In this document: positions 53,350-61,709 of the stretch, piece after piece
Numbering within the stretch: the first letter of the stretch is position 1
Layout of the letters: every line of letters begins with the position of its first letter
Assembly (NCBI RefSeq): GCF_050459865.1
Contig: NZ_JBCMNM010000012.1
Location: 1 to 64,000, forward strand
Direction: 5' to 3'
DNA from: Rummeliibacillus pycnus_B
GTDB lineage: Bacteria > Bacillota > Bacilli > Bacillales_A > Planococcaceae
DNA length: 64,000 nucleotides
The notes under the pieces: generated by a model
Database searches by the model: none
What the model was told of the DNA's origin: nothing
The model's input: the letters and a program-made list of their open reading frames with translations, nothing else
Program-made: the position numbers and the translations under genes

Positions 53350-53680
53350 CTTTAAACTCCCTCACTTTACTCAAAGTCACTCAATTGATTATCTGAACTA
53401 TTGGCTATGTTAATGAATATTGTTGATACTTTTATCCACTGTGCGAACACGCTAATATAAAATCAATAAACTTAAGTTCTTTACTATTTATTGGAAAGTA
53501 GTTCACATAATCTAGCAAAAAACACTACCCTGACAAATTTAATAACTCTATAAACCATTAAATAATCATAACATTTTAAATTATTAAATAATCATAACAT
53601 TTTTTAACCCTTTATCCACCTAAAATTCTTTTATTTACAAATAAGTGCATATTCTAAATCCATAATTCAATTGATTTAAA
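53350..53680. other. Gene-free region with a 21-bp direct repeat
   Basis: No gene seen. A perfect 21-bp direct repeat beginning ATTAAATAATC occurs at 53557-53577 and 53583-53603 (26-bp period), with only five bases between copies. It may be a slippage duplication or a paired binding site. Otherwise AT-rich without structure. Confidence 0.6.
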
Positions 53681-53682
53681 AA

Positions 53683-53731
53683 AAGAAACGCATCGCCTAA
53701 GTTGAATATAAACCTAGGTGTTACGTTTCTT
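53683..53731 (-). terminator. Terminator of the MFS transporter gene
   Basis: Minus strand: AAGAAACG... CCTAGG pairs imperfectly with CTTAGG ...CGTTTCTT, then TTTTTAAATC. Confidence 0.75.
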
Positions 53732-53787
53732 CCAATTTGCCTTAAAGCAGACAACTATTATTAGACTTAATTAAAAATACATTTACT

Positions 53788-55311
53788 CTACTCAACCTGT
53801 GATTTTTTTTCAGCATTATCACTACCTGCTAAACGATCGTTTGTCAGCAAGAAAACAAAAACAACGACCAAAACAGCAGGGATAAGTGCCCATGAAAAAG
53901 TATAGCTAATCGAATTTGCTAGTGCATCAATAATTTTATGAAGAACGTCTTCAGGGATATTTGCACGAGCTTGCTCAGAAAGCAATGCACGCGGATCATT
54001 ACTCGAGCTATTAAACGCATTTTCAGCTCCATGAAAAGTCTCTTTCATATCGCTAGAAAAGACATTGCGTTGAATGATTCCGTATATCGTAATCCCCACT
54101 GTCATTCCCAATTGACGAACAAATGATACGGTTGAATTTGCAGAACCACGCTGTTCAGGTCCAATATTATGAATCGCCGCCATATTTAAAACAGAAAAAG
54201 AAGCTCCTGTACCTAAGCCAACAATAATCATATACCACGTTACAGTGGCTCTAGTGGTCTCTGCATTAATCGTACTTAGTAAATAGATTCCACTGACAAA
54301 AATAAGAGCGAAAACCATCATTACATTCCGATATCCAAATTTTGCAGCACTTATAGCTCCCGTTTGAGCAGATACAACAACCCCTAGCATCATTGGCAAA
54401 AGAATTAAGCCAGAGTTAGTTGCGCTACCACCTGTTACTCCTTGAATGAAAATTGGAATGTATACAGAACCAACTATAAAGGCTACCCCAAAAAGTAGAC
54501 CTAAAATGGTACTTGCAGCAAAAATCCTATCTTTAAACATCGAAAACGAAATAATAGGGTCTGATGCTCTTCTTTCAGCAAATAGAAATACGATAAATAA
54601 AACTAGAAATCCTGAAAATAAACTAATAATATTTATTGAGTCCCACTCATATTTATTGCCCCCTAATTCAAGTGCAAACATTAGGCAGACAACCGCTCCA
54701 ACAAGCGTAATAGCACCAAGCCAGTCGATTTTTTGTTTCTGATGTTGAAGAGATTCAGTATAGTATAACGAAATAAGAACGAGAGAAATAATGCCTAGTG
54801 GCAGGTTGATATAAAAAATCCAATGCCAACTAATATAGTCTGTTATATACGCTCCAAGTAAGGGTCCAAAAACACTAGATAACCCGAAAACTGCTCCAAA
54901 AAGTCCTCCCATTTTTCCTCGGCTTTCTGGAGGGAAAATATCAAACATAATCGTAAAAGTAATGGGAATTAAAGCACCGCCACCAATTCCTTGAATTGCA
55001 CGGTATATACTTAACTGTTCAATACTTTGAGCTGTACCACATAATATGGATCCAATCATAAATAGTGCTAGCCCCATAATAAAGAATCGTTTTCGGCCGA
55101 ACATATCAGAGAGCTTTCCGAAAATCGGCATTCCGGCCATTTCTGCAACCATATATGCAGATGTCACCCATATAAACTTATCCATTCCTCCAAGGTCTCC
55201 AACAATCGTTCCCATTGCTGTAGCTACGATGGTATTGTCCATAGATGACATAAGTATGGTAAGTAGCAATCCAGCTACAATAAATTTTTGTTTGCTTTTT
55301 TCGGTCGTCAT
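53788..55311 (-). CDS. MFS drug transporter, DHA2 (14-helix) family
   Basis: Proton-driven multidrug exporter of the EmrB/QacA group, 507 residues, 14 helices. Motif A is GKLSDMFGRKRFF near 72, and motif C appears as GGLFGAVFGLSSVFGPLLGAYITDYISWHWIFYINLPLG near 139-178, a strong DHA2 signature. Motif D1 (LDNTIVNVALP) appears as MDNTIVATAMGTI. I start at the ATG preceded by AAGGAGATG; sixteen further codons upstream have no site. No regulator of TetR or MarR type flanks it. Confidence 0.9.
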   Translation of the reverse strand: MTTEKSKQKFIVAGLLLTILMSSMDNTIVATAMGTIVGDLGGMDKFIWVTSAYMVAEMAGMPIFGKLSDMFGRKRFFIMGLALFMIGSILCGTAQSIEQLSIYRAIQGIGGGALIPITFTIMFDIFPPESRGKMGGLFGAVFGLSSVFGPLLGAYITDYISWHWIFYINLPLGIISLVLISLYYTESLQHQKQKIDWLGAITLVGAVVCLMFALELGGNKYEWDSINIISLFSGFLVLFIVFLFAERRASDPIISFSMFKDRIFAASTILGLLFGVAFIVGSVYIPIFIQGVTGGSATNSGLILLPMMLGVVVSAQTGAISAAKFGYRNVMMVFALIFVSGIYLLSTINAETTRATVTWYMIIVGLGTGASFSVLNMAAIHNIGPEQRGSANSTVSFVRQLGMTVGITIYGIIQRNVFSSDMKETFHGAENAFNSSSNDPRALLSEQARANIPEDVLHKIIDALANSISYTFSWALIPAVLVVVFVFLLTNDRLAGSDNAEKKSQVE

Positions 55312-55485
55312 TTTACATCTCCTTTTAGCTTCATAGTTGTTATTCCTCTTTTTCAACATAAAAAAACGATAAACAATTTATATACAAAAATCAATAAAAA
55401 ATGGAAAAATAAATAATTTTTTCTTCACCTATAAATCAGCTTCATAATTAAAAATTCTTTGAATAATCCGAGGAGTAAAATTATT

Positions 55486-55530
55486 AAAAAAGAAGGGATA
55501 TCTTATAAGTATAAATAAGACATCCCTTCT
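55486..55530 (-). terminator. Terminator of the tyrosine phosphatase gene
   Basis: Minus strand: AGAAGGGAT-g-TCTTAT pairs with ATAAGA-t-ATCCCTTCT and is followed by TTTTTAATAA. Confidence 0.9.
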
Positions 55531-55533
55531 CTA

Positions 55534-56316
55534 TTATTCTAAATAATATTGTTGAAGTTGTTGACGTTTAGAAAAATCTAACCCAAACTCCCCTTCTAAA
55601 AATCTATCCGTATTTCCATATTGTTGATCAATTGCATGAAAGACAGCTTGTAAATATCCTTCTTTAGCACTCATTATATCCCCGAACTGTTGCATTTCTT
55701 GTTCGTTTAAAAGCTTAGATAATATCGGAATCATCGCATCTCTCATTGGTTTCATATAATGATTTGTCAATAAATAATCCACTAATACCGTATCTCGCGG
55801 AACGCCTAATGCTAGCAATATTAAAGCACCTCCTACACCTGTACGATCCTTGCCAGCTGCACAATGATGTAGTAATCCGAGCTGATCTGGTTCTTGGACG
55901 ATATCCATTAATCTTTGATAGGAAGGATTATTAAATGCTAACTGGCTATACATTTTAGTGAAGTTATCTTCATTAATATTCTGGAGAAAATCCCGCTGAT
56001 CCAGATCCTTTAAAGTAACTGTCGGCATTTCAAATCCTACATTACCTTTAGCTGGAATACGTATATTCACCACATTTCCGAAAATTGGATCTGGTTTTGC
56101 TTTCGCTTCACCATCATCTCGATAATCAAAAATGGTTCTTATACCTAGTTTCTCAAATACAACTTTATCATTCTCTGTCATTTTTGATAAATCACCTGAA
56201 CGATAAAAAATCCCCTTCTTAACACGTCTTCCATCTTCCGTTTGATAGCCGCCCATATCTCTAAAATTCATGATTTTTTCGAATGGACTGGTTATTATTT
56301 TGTTCTTATTTTCCAA
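55534..56316 (-). CDS. Tyrosine/lipid phosphatase (Y_phosphatase3 family)
   Basis: Dual-specificity-like phosphatase of 260 residues. The N-terminal NFRDMGGYQTEDGRRVKKGIFYRSGDL (about 17-43) and the P-loop HHCAAGKDRTGVGGALIL (CX5R, near 152) define the LipA/PtpB-like PF13350 family, which hydrolyses phosphotyrosine or phosphoinositides. The Lys after Gly in AGKDRTG is the signature of the phosphoinositide-competent subgroup. No signal peptide, so it acts in the cytoplasm. Single-gene unit. Confidence 0.88.
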   Translation of the reverse strand: MENKNKIITSPFEKIMNFRDMGGYQTEDGRRVKKGIFYRSGDLSKMTENDKVVFEKLGIRTIFDYRDDGEAKAKPDPIFGNVVNIRIPAKGNVGFEMPTVTLKDLDQRDFLQNINEDNFTKMYSQLAFNNPSYQRLMDIVQEPDQLGLLHHCAAGKDRTGVGGALILLALGVPRDTVLVDYLLTNHYMKPMRDAMIPILSKLLNEQEMQQFGDIMSAKEGYLQAVFHAIDQQYGNTDRFLEGEFGLDFSKRQQLQQYYLE

Positions 56317-56404
56317 TACTACACCCCCTACAATTCTAAAAAATACACACCAATATTAATAGACTATCATGATTGCGCCTTATAAGGTATTTTTTAACAA
56401 AATA

Positions 56405-56432
56405 AAAGCTACAGATTTTTTTCTGTAGCTTT
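56405..56432 (-). terminator. Terminator of the GyrI-like gene
   Basis: AAAGCTACAGA / CTGTAGCTTT stem; minus-strand tail TATTTTG, T-rich loop. Confidence 0.75.
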
Positions 56433-56447
56433 CATTTATGAAATGAT

Positions 56448-56870
56448 TTATTCAATTGGAACCCAAAGTTCAATCTCGTTATTTTCTGCTTCATCATAAA
56501 AGAGATATTTTTCGAAGCATGGAGCATGTCTAAAGTTAATTCCCTTAACATTCAATAACGCTTCTAAACTTGCTGGAATGTCTTCAATTCCGTGTTCTAC
56601 GATTCCTACTAGATAACGGCCTGCTGAAACTAATACCTGATCTGGGACGCGGATTCCTTTGACAGCATTTGACACTAATCCTGCTACATAGTGCAACCCC
56701 TCATCACCCATTGATACACAAACACCATACGTAATTTTAGGTCGCTTATTCAGCTTATCTATTTCTTGTTCAAGTTTGTTCCATTGGACTGGGATATCTC
56801 CCCAAGCTCCATTTTGTACTGAAAAACCTTTCACTATAAAGCCTTCAATCTCCTCGAATCGTGCGAACAT
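56448..56870 (-). CDS. GyrI-like/AraC effector-binding domain protein
   Basis: Stand-alone ligand-binding domain of the SHV/GyrI superfamily, 140 residues. Beta-alpha repeats with VQWNKLEQEIDKL (near 28) and ITYGVCVSM...LHYVAGLVSN (near 46-66), followed by GRYLVGIVEHGIEDIPASLEAL, match the BmrR/Rob effector fold. Without a DNA-binding part it probably binds or hydrolyses a small hydrophobic molecule. ATG chosen after GAGGTGATGTG; a GTG one codon earlier is the alternative. Confidence 0.8.
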   Translation of the reverse strand: MFARFEEIEGFIVKGFSVQNGAWGDIPVQWNKLEQEIDKLNKRPKITYGVCVSMGDEGLHYVAGLVSNAVKGIRVPDQVLVSAGRYLVGIVEHGIEDIPASLEALLNVKGINFRHAPCFEKYLFYDEAENNEIELWVPIE

Positions 56871-56930
56871 CACATCACCTCATTCCAACAACATTCTTTA
56901 AGGATACTTGGCAAAAATAAGTTTCGGTAT

Positions 56931-57101
56931 TTATTCCTTACTTTTGCTCAATTTACCTGGTAGTAATAAGACTCCAATACCAAATGCAATAATACCAATG
57001 TATAATATATACTTAAAAATATTCGCATTCGCTATCCCAGTTGGATATGCTAGGCCTACTATCAACAATACTAGCCCTAGATAAAACACGAATAACCTCA
57101 T
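56931..57101 (-). CDS. Small two-helix membrane protein, 56 residues
   Basis: An ORF of 57 codons preceded by GGAGG with nine-base spacing to ATG. The product reads MRLFVFYLGLVLLIVGLAYP, then TGIANANIFKYILYIGII, then AFGIGVLLLPGKLSKSKE. It has two hydrophobic helices and a basic C-terminus. I do not recognise it. Codon quality, ribosome-binding site and membrane pattern make a real gene likely. It lies between the GyrI-like gene and kimA. Confidence 0.65.
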   Translation of the reverse strand: MRLFVFYLGLVLLIVGLAYPTGIANANIFKYILYIGIIAFGIGVLLLPGKLSKSKE

Positions 57102-57266
57102 TGGATTCTTGCCTCCTTAACCGTGATTGAGCGTAACTTATTTCACTTAACTTTTGTGGTAATCGAATTGATTTTTTCCTGCATTATTTAAGATAAACTT
57201 GTGTAATTTTACTATTCCCTATTTTCAACTAAAAAAACATTCCTTTAAAAAATTTCATTACTCAAT

Positions 57267-59099
57267 TTATTTTTTGAGGTGATATGGAACCGTAATAAGT
57301 ACAACATTTTTGCTATACAGCAGTGATGTCCTAATTAATAAACTGGATTGGTTATGCAAAATATTATGCCATCCTTTTTTGGGTATAAATTGTGGAATGA
57401 TAACGGAAACTTGGCGATTTTCTTGTCTTGCTTTGTTTTCAATCTTATCAATAACTTTCGACAGTGGAGATATTAAACTTCGATAAGGTGAATACAGTGC
57501 CAACAACTTTACATCTGGGAATCTGTTTTCCCACTTTTCTTCAAACTCATGCATTGTTTCTTTATCAAACCCTATATAAACAGCAATTAAATGTTCAGGA
57601 GAAAGTGACTTAGCATAACTTAATGAATTCTCCACAACCTTGCTAATACCCCCAACAGGAACTAAAATGATATTGCCGCCAATAGTTGGGAGTACATTGT
57701 TCAATTTATCGACACGTAATTGATCGCCAACCAAATCATAGTGATTTTTTATACGATGGAATGAAAAAATTAAGGCTGGTAAAAAGATTAATATTGGCCA
57801 AACATGATCAAATTTTGTAATGAAGAAAATCATGGCAACTACAAATGATATAAATGCACCTACCGTATTAATAGCAAACTTGCTACCCCAACCTTTTGGT
57901 TTTTCCTTCCACCATTTCACCATCATACCTGTTTGAGCTAAAGTAAACGGGATAAATACACCAACAGCATATAAAGGAATTAGCTTTTCTGTTGAACCAT
58001 GAGTAAGCAGGATTAGAAGCATAGCAAATACGCTCAACATGATGATCCCATTTGAATAACCTAAACGATCACCTCTAACTTGGAACATTCTAGGAATATA
58101 TTTATCCTTCGAAAGATTTACTGCAAGGAGTGGAAACGCTGAGAAACCTGTATTTGCTGCCAATACTAAAATAAGTGCTGTAACGCCTTGTATAATAAAG
58201 TAAAATAGAGAACGACCAAAGACATCCTCAGAAATTTGCGATACAACTGTTTCAGTTGGACTTGGTGAAGAACCTAGGTAATAGGCTAAAAAAACAATTC
58301 CACAGAATAAGACTGCCAATAACCCCCCCATTACCATCAACGTTTTTGAAGCATTAGAAGGACCTGGGTCTTTGAAATTAGGAATCGCATTTGAAATTGC
58401 TTCGACACCCGTTAAGGCAGAACTCCCAGAGGCAAAAGCCTTTAATAAAATGAATAAACTTACCCCTGCAACTGGAGTACCGATTGCTGCGTGAAGATCC
58501 GGTGAAAATTGACCTGTCACGATTTTATAAATCCCTACTACAATTAAAATGAGTAATGCTGCAACAAATAGATAGACAGGATAAGCCAACACAGAAGCAG
58601 ATTCAGTCACACCTCGTAAATTGATGATTGTTAAGATGACTAAAAAGACAATAGATATTTCTACATTATATTCATGCAATGCAGGAAACGCTGATGTAAT
58701 TGCGTCTGTACCTGCAGAAATACTAACTGCTACTGTTAAAATATAGTCCACTAACAGAGAACCACCAGATACAAGCCCTGCATTTATGCCTAAGTTTTCC
58801 TTCGATACAACATAGGCACCGCCACCATGTGGATAAGCGAAAATAATTTGTTTATATGACAATATTAATGCCACTAAAAGTACAACAACAAAGACAGCAA
58901 TAGGAATCGAATACCAATAAGCTGCTGCTCCTAGCGTCATTAAGACGATTAATATCTGCTCAGGACCATATGCTACAGAAGACAAAGCATCGGATGATAA
59001 GATCGCAAGTGCTTTCCTTTTACTTAACCTTTGTTCTCCTAATTCTGTAGACTTTAAGGGTCTACCAATTAACATTCGTTTTAACGAAAATTTCACCAT
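57267..59099 (-). CDS. kimA: High-affinity potassium importer KimA
   Basis: K+/H+ symporter of the APC superfamily (KimA, formerly YdaO), 610 residues. The N-terminal 12-helix transporter region starts KRKALAILSSDALSSVAYGPEQI (about 27-49), and PHGGGAYVVSKENLG is near 89. A cytoplasmic C-terminal region (about 450-610, VGDQLRVDKLNNVLPTIGGNIILVPVGGISKVV) belongs to the KimA dimer that binds c-di-AMP. The c-di-AMP riboswitch in its leader shuts it off when K+ is plentiful. Start after GGAGAAGGTG. Confidence 0.93.
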   Translation of the reverse strand: MVKFSLKRMLIGRPLKSTELGEQRLSKRKALAILSSDALSSVAYGPEQILIVLMTLGAAAYWYSIPIAVFVVVLLVALILSYKQIIFAYPHGGGAYVVSKENLGINAGLVSGGSLLVDYILTVAVSISAGTDAITSAFPALHEYNVEISIVFLVILTIINLRGVTESASVLAYPVYLFVAALLILIVVGIYKIVTGQFSPDLHAAIGTPVAGVSLFILLKAFASGSSALTGVEAISNAIPNFKDPGPSNASKTLMVMGGLLAVLFCGIVFLAYYLGSSPSPTETVVSQISEDVFGRSLFYFIIQGVTALILVLAANTGFSAFPLLAVNLSKDKYIPRMFQVRGDRLGYSNGIIMLSVFAMLLILLTHGSTEKLIPLYAVGVFIPFTLAQTGMMVKWWKEKPKGWGSKFAINTVGAFISFVVAMIFFITKFDHVWPILIFLPALIFSFHRIKNHYDLVGDQLRVDKLNNVLPTIGGNIILVPVGGISKVVENSLSYAKSLSPEHLIAVYIGFDKETMHEFEEKWENRFPDVKLLALYSPYRSLISPLSKVIDKIENKARQENRQVSVIIPQFIPKKGWHNILHNQSSLLIRTSLLYSKNVVLITVPYHLKK

Positions 59100-59140
59100 T
59101 TACACCTTCTCCGAAAGAATGAGTCTCGTAATTCTAACTA

Positions 59141-59360
59141 AAAGAAAAGAAAAAAAGCCTACAAGCCCATACGAAACAGACTTGTAGACATCGTGGTTTG
59201 CCTAACAAGCTCCATTTTTCTTCTCTTATAACGCTTACGAGGTTAGCTGTCGGATTTGGACCATGAGTAGCCCTACCTTAATTAAGGATTCACCCCAAGG
59301 ATATAGATTATACATCCCAAAAAATTGGTTTCCCCGCGAATTACACTTCAGCGATTTAGA
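59141..59360 (-). ncRNA. c-di-AMP riboswitch (ydaO type) with terminator
   Basis: Minus strand leader. Aptamer elements in order: ATCGCTGAAG...GCGGGGAAACCA, GGGGTGAATCC, GTAGGGCTACT, then CCGACAGCTAACCTCGTAAGCG, all typical of ydaO-yuaA RNAs. The expression platform is a terminator with CTACAAG / CTTGTAGGC and a long U-run. Ligand binding favours termination, so high c-di-AMP lowers kimA expression. Confidence 0.93.
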
Positions 59361-59571
59361 AATATGAAACTTAATTTGTGAGGTAATACTACGCTCATTT
59401 TCCAAAAAAGTAAATACTTAAAAGCGAAATAATTATGGGTATTTATTACTATTTTTATAAAGACTTAATATTCAAAAAATGCTGCATGAAAAGTAAATCT
59501 TCGCAAATAAGTCCAGCGAGTACGAGCTTTTATGTTATGTTATTATGTACAAAAAATTATATTCTAAAATA
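59361..59571. other. Gene-free region upstream of the kimA riboswitch
   Basis: AT-rich, no gene. The kimA promoter should lie here on the minus strand; I could not decide between several imperfect -35/-10 pairs. Confidence 0.4.
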
Positions 59572-59574
59572 AAC

Positions 59575-59615
59575 ACTGCATCACCTTTGCTATACATAGA
59601 CAAAGATGATGCAGT
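59575..59615 (-). terminator. Terminator of the YjjG-type nucleotidase gene
   Basis: Minus strand: ACTGCATCA-t-CTTTG pairs with CAAAG-g-TGATGCAGT, then GTTTATTTTA. Confidence 0.85.
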
Positions 59616-59630
59616 TATTTTACATTTTAT

Positions 59631-60338
59631 TTACTTTGAAAGGATAGGTTGCTCTTTAAGAAGAGCATGTAAGTCTTCTAAACGTTCGATTTCATACATT
59701 GGTTTCACGGAAGTATTATTCACTTTATGATGTGGATTAAACCAACATGTATCTATTCCAGCATTCTGTCCACCCTTCATATCGGATGAAAGAGAGTCCC
59801 CTATAATTAATGTAGAATGCTGATCAAATGTTGGAATACGTGAAAATACATAGTCAAAATATTCCTTCATCGGCTTTTGATATCCGGTATCCTCAGATAC
59901 GAAGATATTTTTAAACAGTGGATATAATCCACAATCCTTTAAACGTTTATACTGCGTCTTTGTTACTCCATTGGTCACAATATATAGATTATACTGAGAA
60001 GCTAAACTATTGATTAGTTCTGGAGCATCTTCGATAAAATCATGGTTTTCTGCTATTAATTGTTGATAGCGTTCACCTAATAGTTTGCCATCGACTTCCT
60101 TACCATACTCTTTAAAAAGAAGACCAAAACGTGTATCAACAATTTCTTCTCGAGAAACTTTCCCTTCTTCAAACGCAGACCATAAGCTGGTGTTAATTTC
60201 TCTATAACGATTTTCAACCTCGTCTGTTAATTCTAGATTATTTTCAGCAAATAGGCGGTGCAGTGCCTCATCCTCTGCTGCAGAAAAATCTAATAATGTA
60301 TCATCAACATCAAATAATAAGGTTTGATATTTGCTCAA
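59631..60338 (-). CDS. HAD-family pyrimidine 5'-nucleotidase (YjjG/YfnB type)
   Basis: Haloacid-dehalogenase phosphatase of subfamily IA, 235 residues. Motif I is FDVDDTLLDF (Asp10, Asp12), motif II VTNGVTK near 103, motif III GYQKPMKEYFDYV near 145, and motif IV IIGDSLSSDMKGG near 172. This arrangement fits YjjG/YfnB, which dephosphorylate pyrimidine monophosphates including non-canonical ones (house-cleaning). Cytoplasmic. Single transcript unit with its own terminator. Confidence 0.88.
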   Translation of the reverse strand: MSKYQTLLFDVDDTLLDFSAAEDEALHRLFAENNLELTDEVENRYREINTSLWSAFEEGKVSREEIVDTRFGLLFKEYGKEVDGKLLGERYQQLIAENHDFIEDAPELINSLASQYNLYIVTNGVTKTQYKRLKDCGLYPLFKNIFVSEDTGYQKPMKEYFDYVFSRIPTFDQHSTLIIGDSLSSDMKGGQNAGIDTCWFNPHHKVNNTSVKPMYEIERLEDLHALLKEQPILSK

Positions 60339-60429
60339 AATAATTCCCCCAATACAACTTAGTTATAACAGAAAACATGGGAAAATAACACAGATTCATA
60401 TTTTGTAATATAAGAAAGAGACTAACAAC

Positions 60430-60987
60430 TTAATTTTCAATCCATAGTCTTTCTACTGAGTTTAATCGGTTCATCTTAAATTCCATTTTATAAATGTCCG
60501 GCATTGCTAACTGCTGCCAAAATGAAAAATCAAAACTCTTGTCAAAATATTGCATTATTAGCACCATTAAATTACCATGTGTACCGATTAAAATTCTTTT
60601 CCCTTCATATTGTGCAAGTACTTTAAGTAAAGCTTCTACTCCTCGTTTCTGCGCTTCAATGTTAGATTCTCCACCCGAAAATGAGAAGGAGGGATCAGTC
60701 CATACCTTAGAAATTGCCTCTTCAAAATTCTCTACAGGTTTTACAGAGAGCAACCGTTCACGGAAGTCAGGGTGGATATAAACATCTCTTCCAATCTTTT
60801 GTGCTACTCCTTCAACCGTTTGAATCGCACGTTTATACGGACTTGCCATTACTATGTCAATTGCTTCTTGATCTAATAGCTTTGTTAACGTATCGGCATC
60901 ACGGAAACCTTGTTCTGAAAGAGGTCTACCCAATTCATCCTGCGTATAAATTGAATGTGCGTGGCGAACAAAATAAAGGATAGTCAT
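60430..60987 (-). CDS. Histidine phosphatase superfamily protein
   Basis: Phosphoglycerate-mutase-like phosphatase of 185 residues. The catalytic RHAHSIYTQDELGRPLSEQG (His9 phosphorylated) starts the protein, and the second half has GTHGNLMVLIMQYF near 138 (second His). The start is ATG after GAAGGGAAC; a TTG six codons upstream lacks a site. It is followed 12 bases downstream of a GNAT gene in the same direction, so the two probably form one transcript. Substrate unknown, often YfkJ/CobC-like annotations in databases. Confidence 0.82.
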   Translation of the reverse strand: MTILYFVRHAHSIYTQDELGRPLSEQGFRDADTLTKLLDQEAIDIVMASPYKRAIQTVEGVAQKIGRDVYIHPDFRERLLSVKPVENFEEAISKVWTDPSFSFSGGESNIEAQKRGVEALLKVLAQYEGKRILIGTHGNLMVLIMQYFDKSFDFSFWQQLAMPDIYKMEFKMNRLNSVERLWIEN

Positions 60988-61016
60988 CTGCACTGTTCCC
61001 TTCAATAGGTAAGTTC

Positions 61017-61520
61017 TTAAATTAAACGTAAAACCATATGATATTCATCCCAATAGGTTGAATCACTGGATTTCAATGCTCTTTTTTCTGTTCCGTATAT
61101 TTCAAAGCCCAAGGATAAATATAAACTGATTGCAGGTGTATTGGTCGTTACAACTGAAAGGTAAATTTGCTCAATCCCATCAGTTTGCTTCGCATGATGG
61201 ATAGCTGATTGCATTAAGCTTTTTCCTATTCTTTTTCTTCGGCCTTCTGATGTTACATACATTGCGAAAATCGTTGAACGGTGGCGTAACTTATGGCCTT
61301 GCTCTCTAATTAGTGTTACAACACCAACTAGTTGACCCTTTTCAAAAGCGCCAAAAACCCAAAATTCTTTTCGACTTAACCCATTTCGATAATCTTCCAA
61401 AGTTTTTTTTAGCTCATCTTCATATATGGTAGCAAAAGCTTCAGGACTGTCTTTTAATGCTTCTAACCTTAACTCCCGGTATGCTATTGCATCTGATTCA
61501 TCTAACAGTCTAATATTCAA
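61017..61520 (-). CDS. GNAT N-acetyltransferase
   Basis: 167-residue GNAT-superfamily acetyltransferase. Strand beta1 is IRLLDESDAIAYRELRLEAL, a PEAFAT motif follows near 28, and the acetyl-CoA loop is STIFAMYVTSEGRRKRIGKSLMQ (RxxGxG/A, about 83-105). The C-terminal LSVVTTNTPAISLYLSLGF completes the fold. The first ATG touches the AAAGGGGG site, so the TTG two codons later (six-base spacing) is the better start. It is transcribed with the downstream histidine phosphatase gene. Confidence 0.8.
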   Translation of the reverse strand: MNIRLLDESDAIAYRELRLEALKDSPEAFATIYEDELKKTLEDYRNGLSRKEFWVFGAFEKGQLVGVVTLIREQGHKLRHRSTIFAMYVTSEGRRKRIGKSLMQSAIHHAKQTDGIEQIYLSVVTTNTPAISLYLSLGFEIYGTEKRALKSSDSTYWDEYHMVLRLI

Positions 61521-61547
61521 ATTCATCCCCCTTTGTTTACATCATAC

Positions 61548-61655
61548 CTATTCAGCTACAATCGTTCCTCGGTGGAAAAACATCTGCCACTGACCATCAA
61601 CTAACTTCCAAATCGAACTACGCAAAGTGTCATTACCGCGTTTTCTAATTCCCAT
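61548..61655 (-). pseudogene. C-terminal fragment of a DUF4440/SnoaL-like protein
   Basis: On the minus strand a 35-codon frame reads MGIRKRGNDTLRSSIWKLVD, then GQWQMFFHRGTIVAE and stop. The RSSIWKL-DG-WQM-FH-GT pattern is the tail of DUF4440 / NTF2-like proteins, which are about 120 residues long. The start of the frame overlaps the lipoprotein terminator, so the front of the gene is missing. No ribosome-binding site; treated as a remnant. Confidence 0.5.
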
Positions 61656-61688
61656 AAAAACAAGATTCCTTGTTGGAACCTTGTTTTT
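61656..61688 (-). terminator. Terminator of the lipoprotein gene
   Basis: AAAAACAAG-g-TTCC / GGAA-t-CTTGTTTTT on the minus strand, followed by ATGGG; the loop is five bases. Confidence 0.8.
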
Positions 61689-61709
61689 ATCTTGAATAAT
61701 CAAAATATC

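Noticed and set aside
53557..53603. Direct repeats as a CRISPR array
   Set aside because: Only two copies, five-base spacing and no cas genes in the window.
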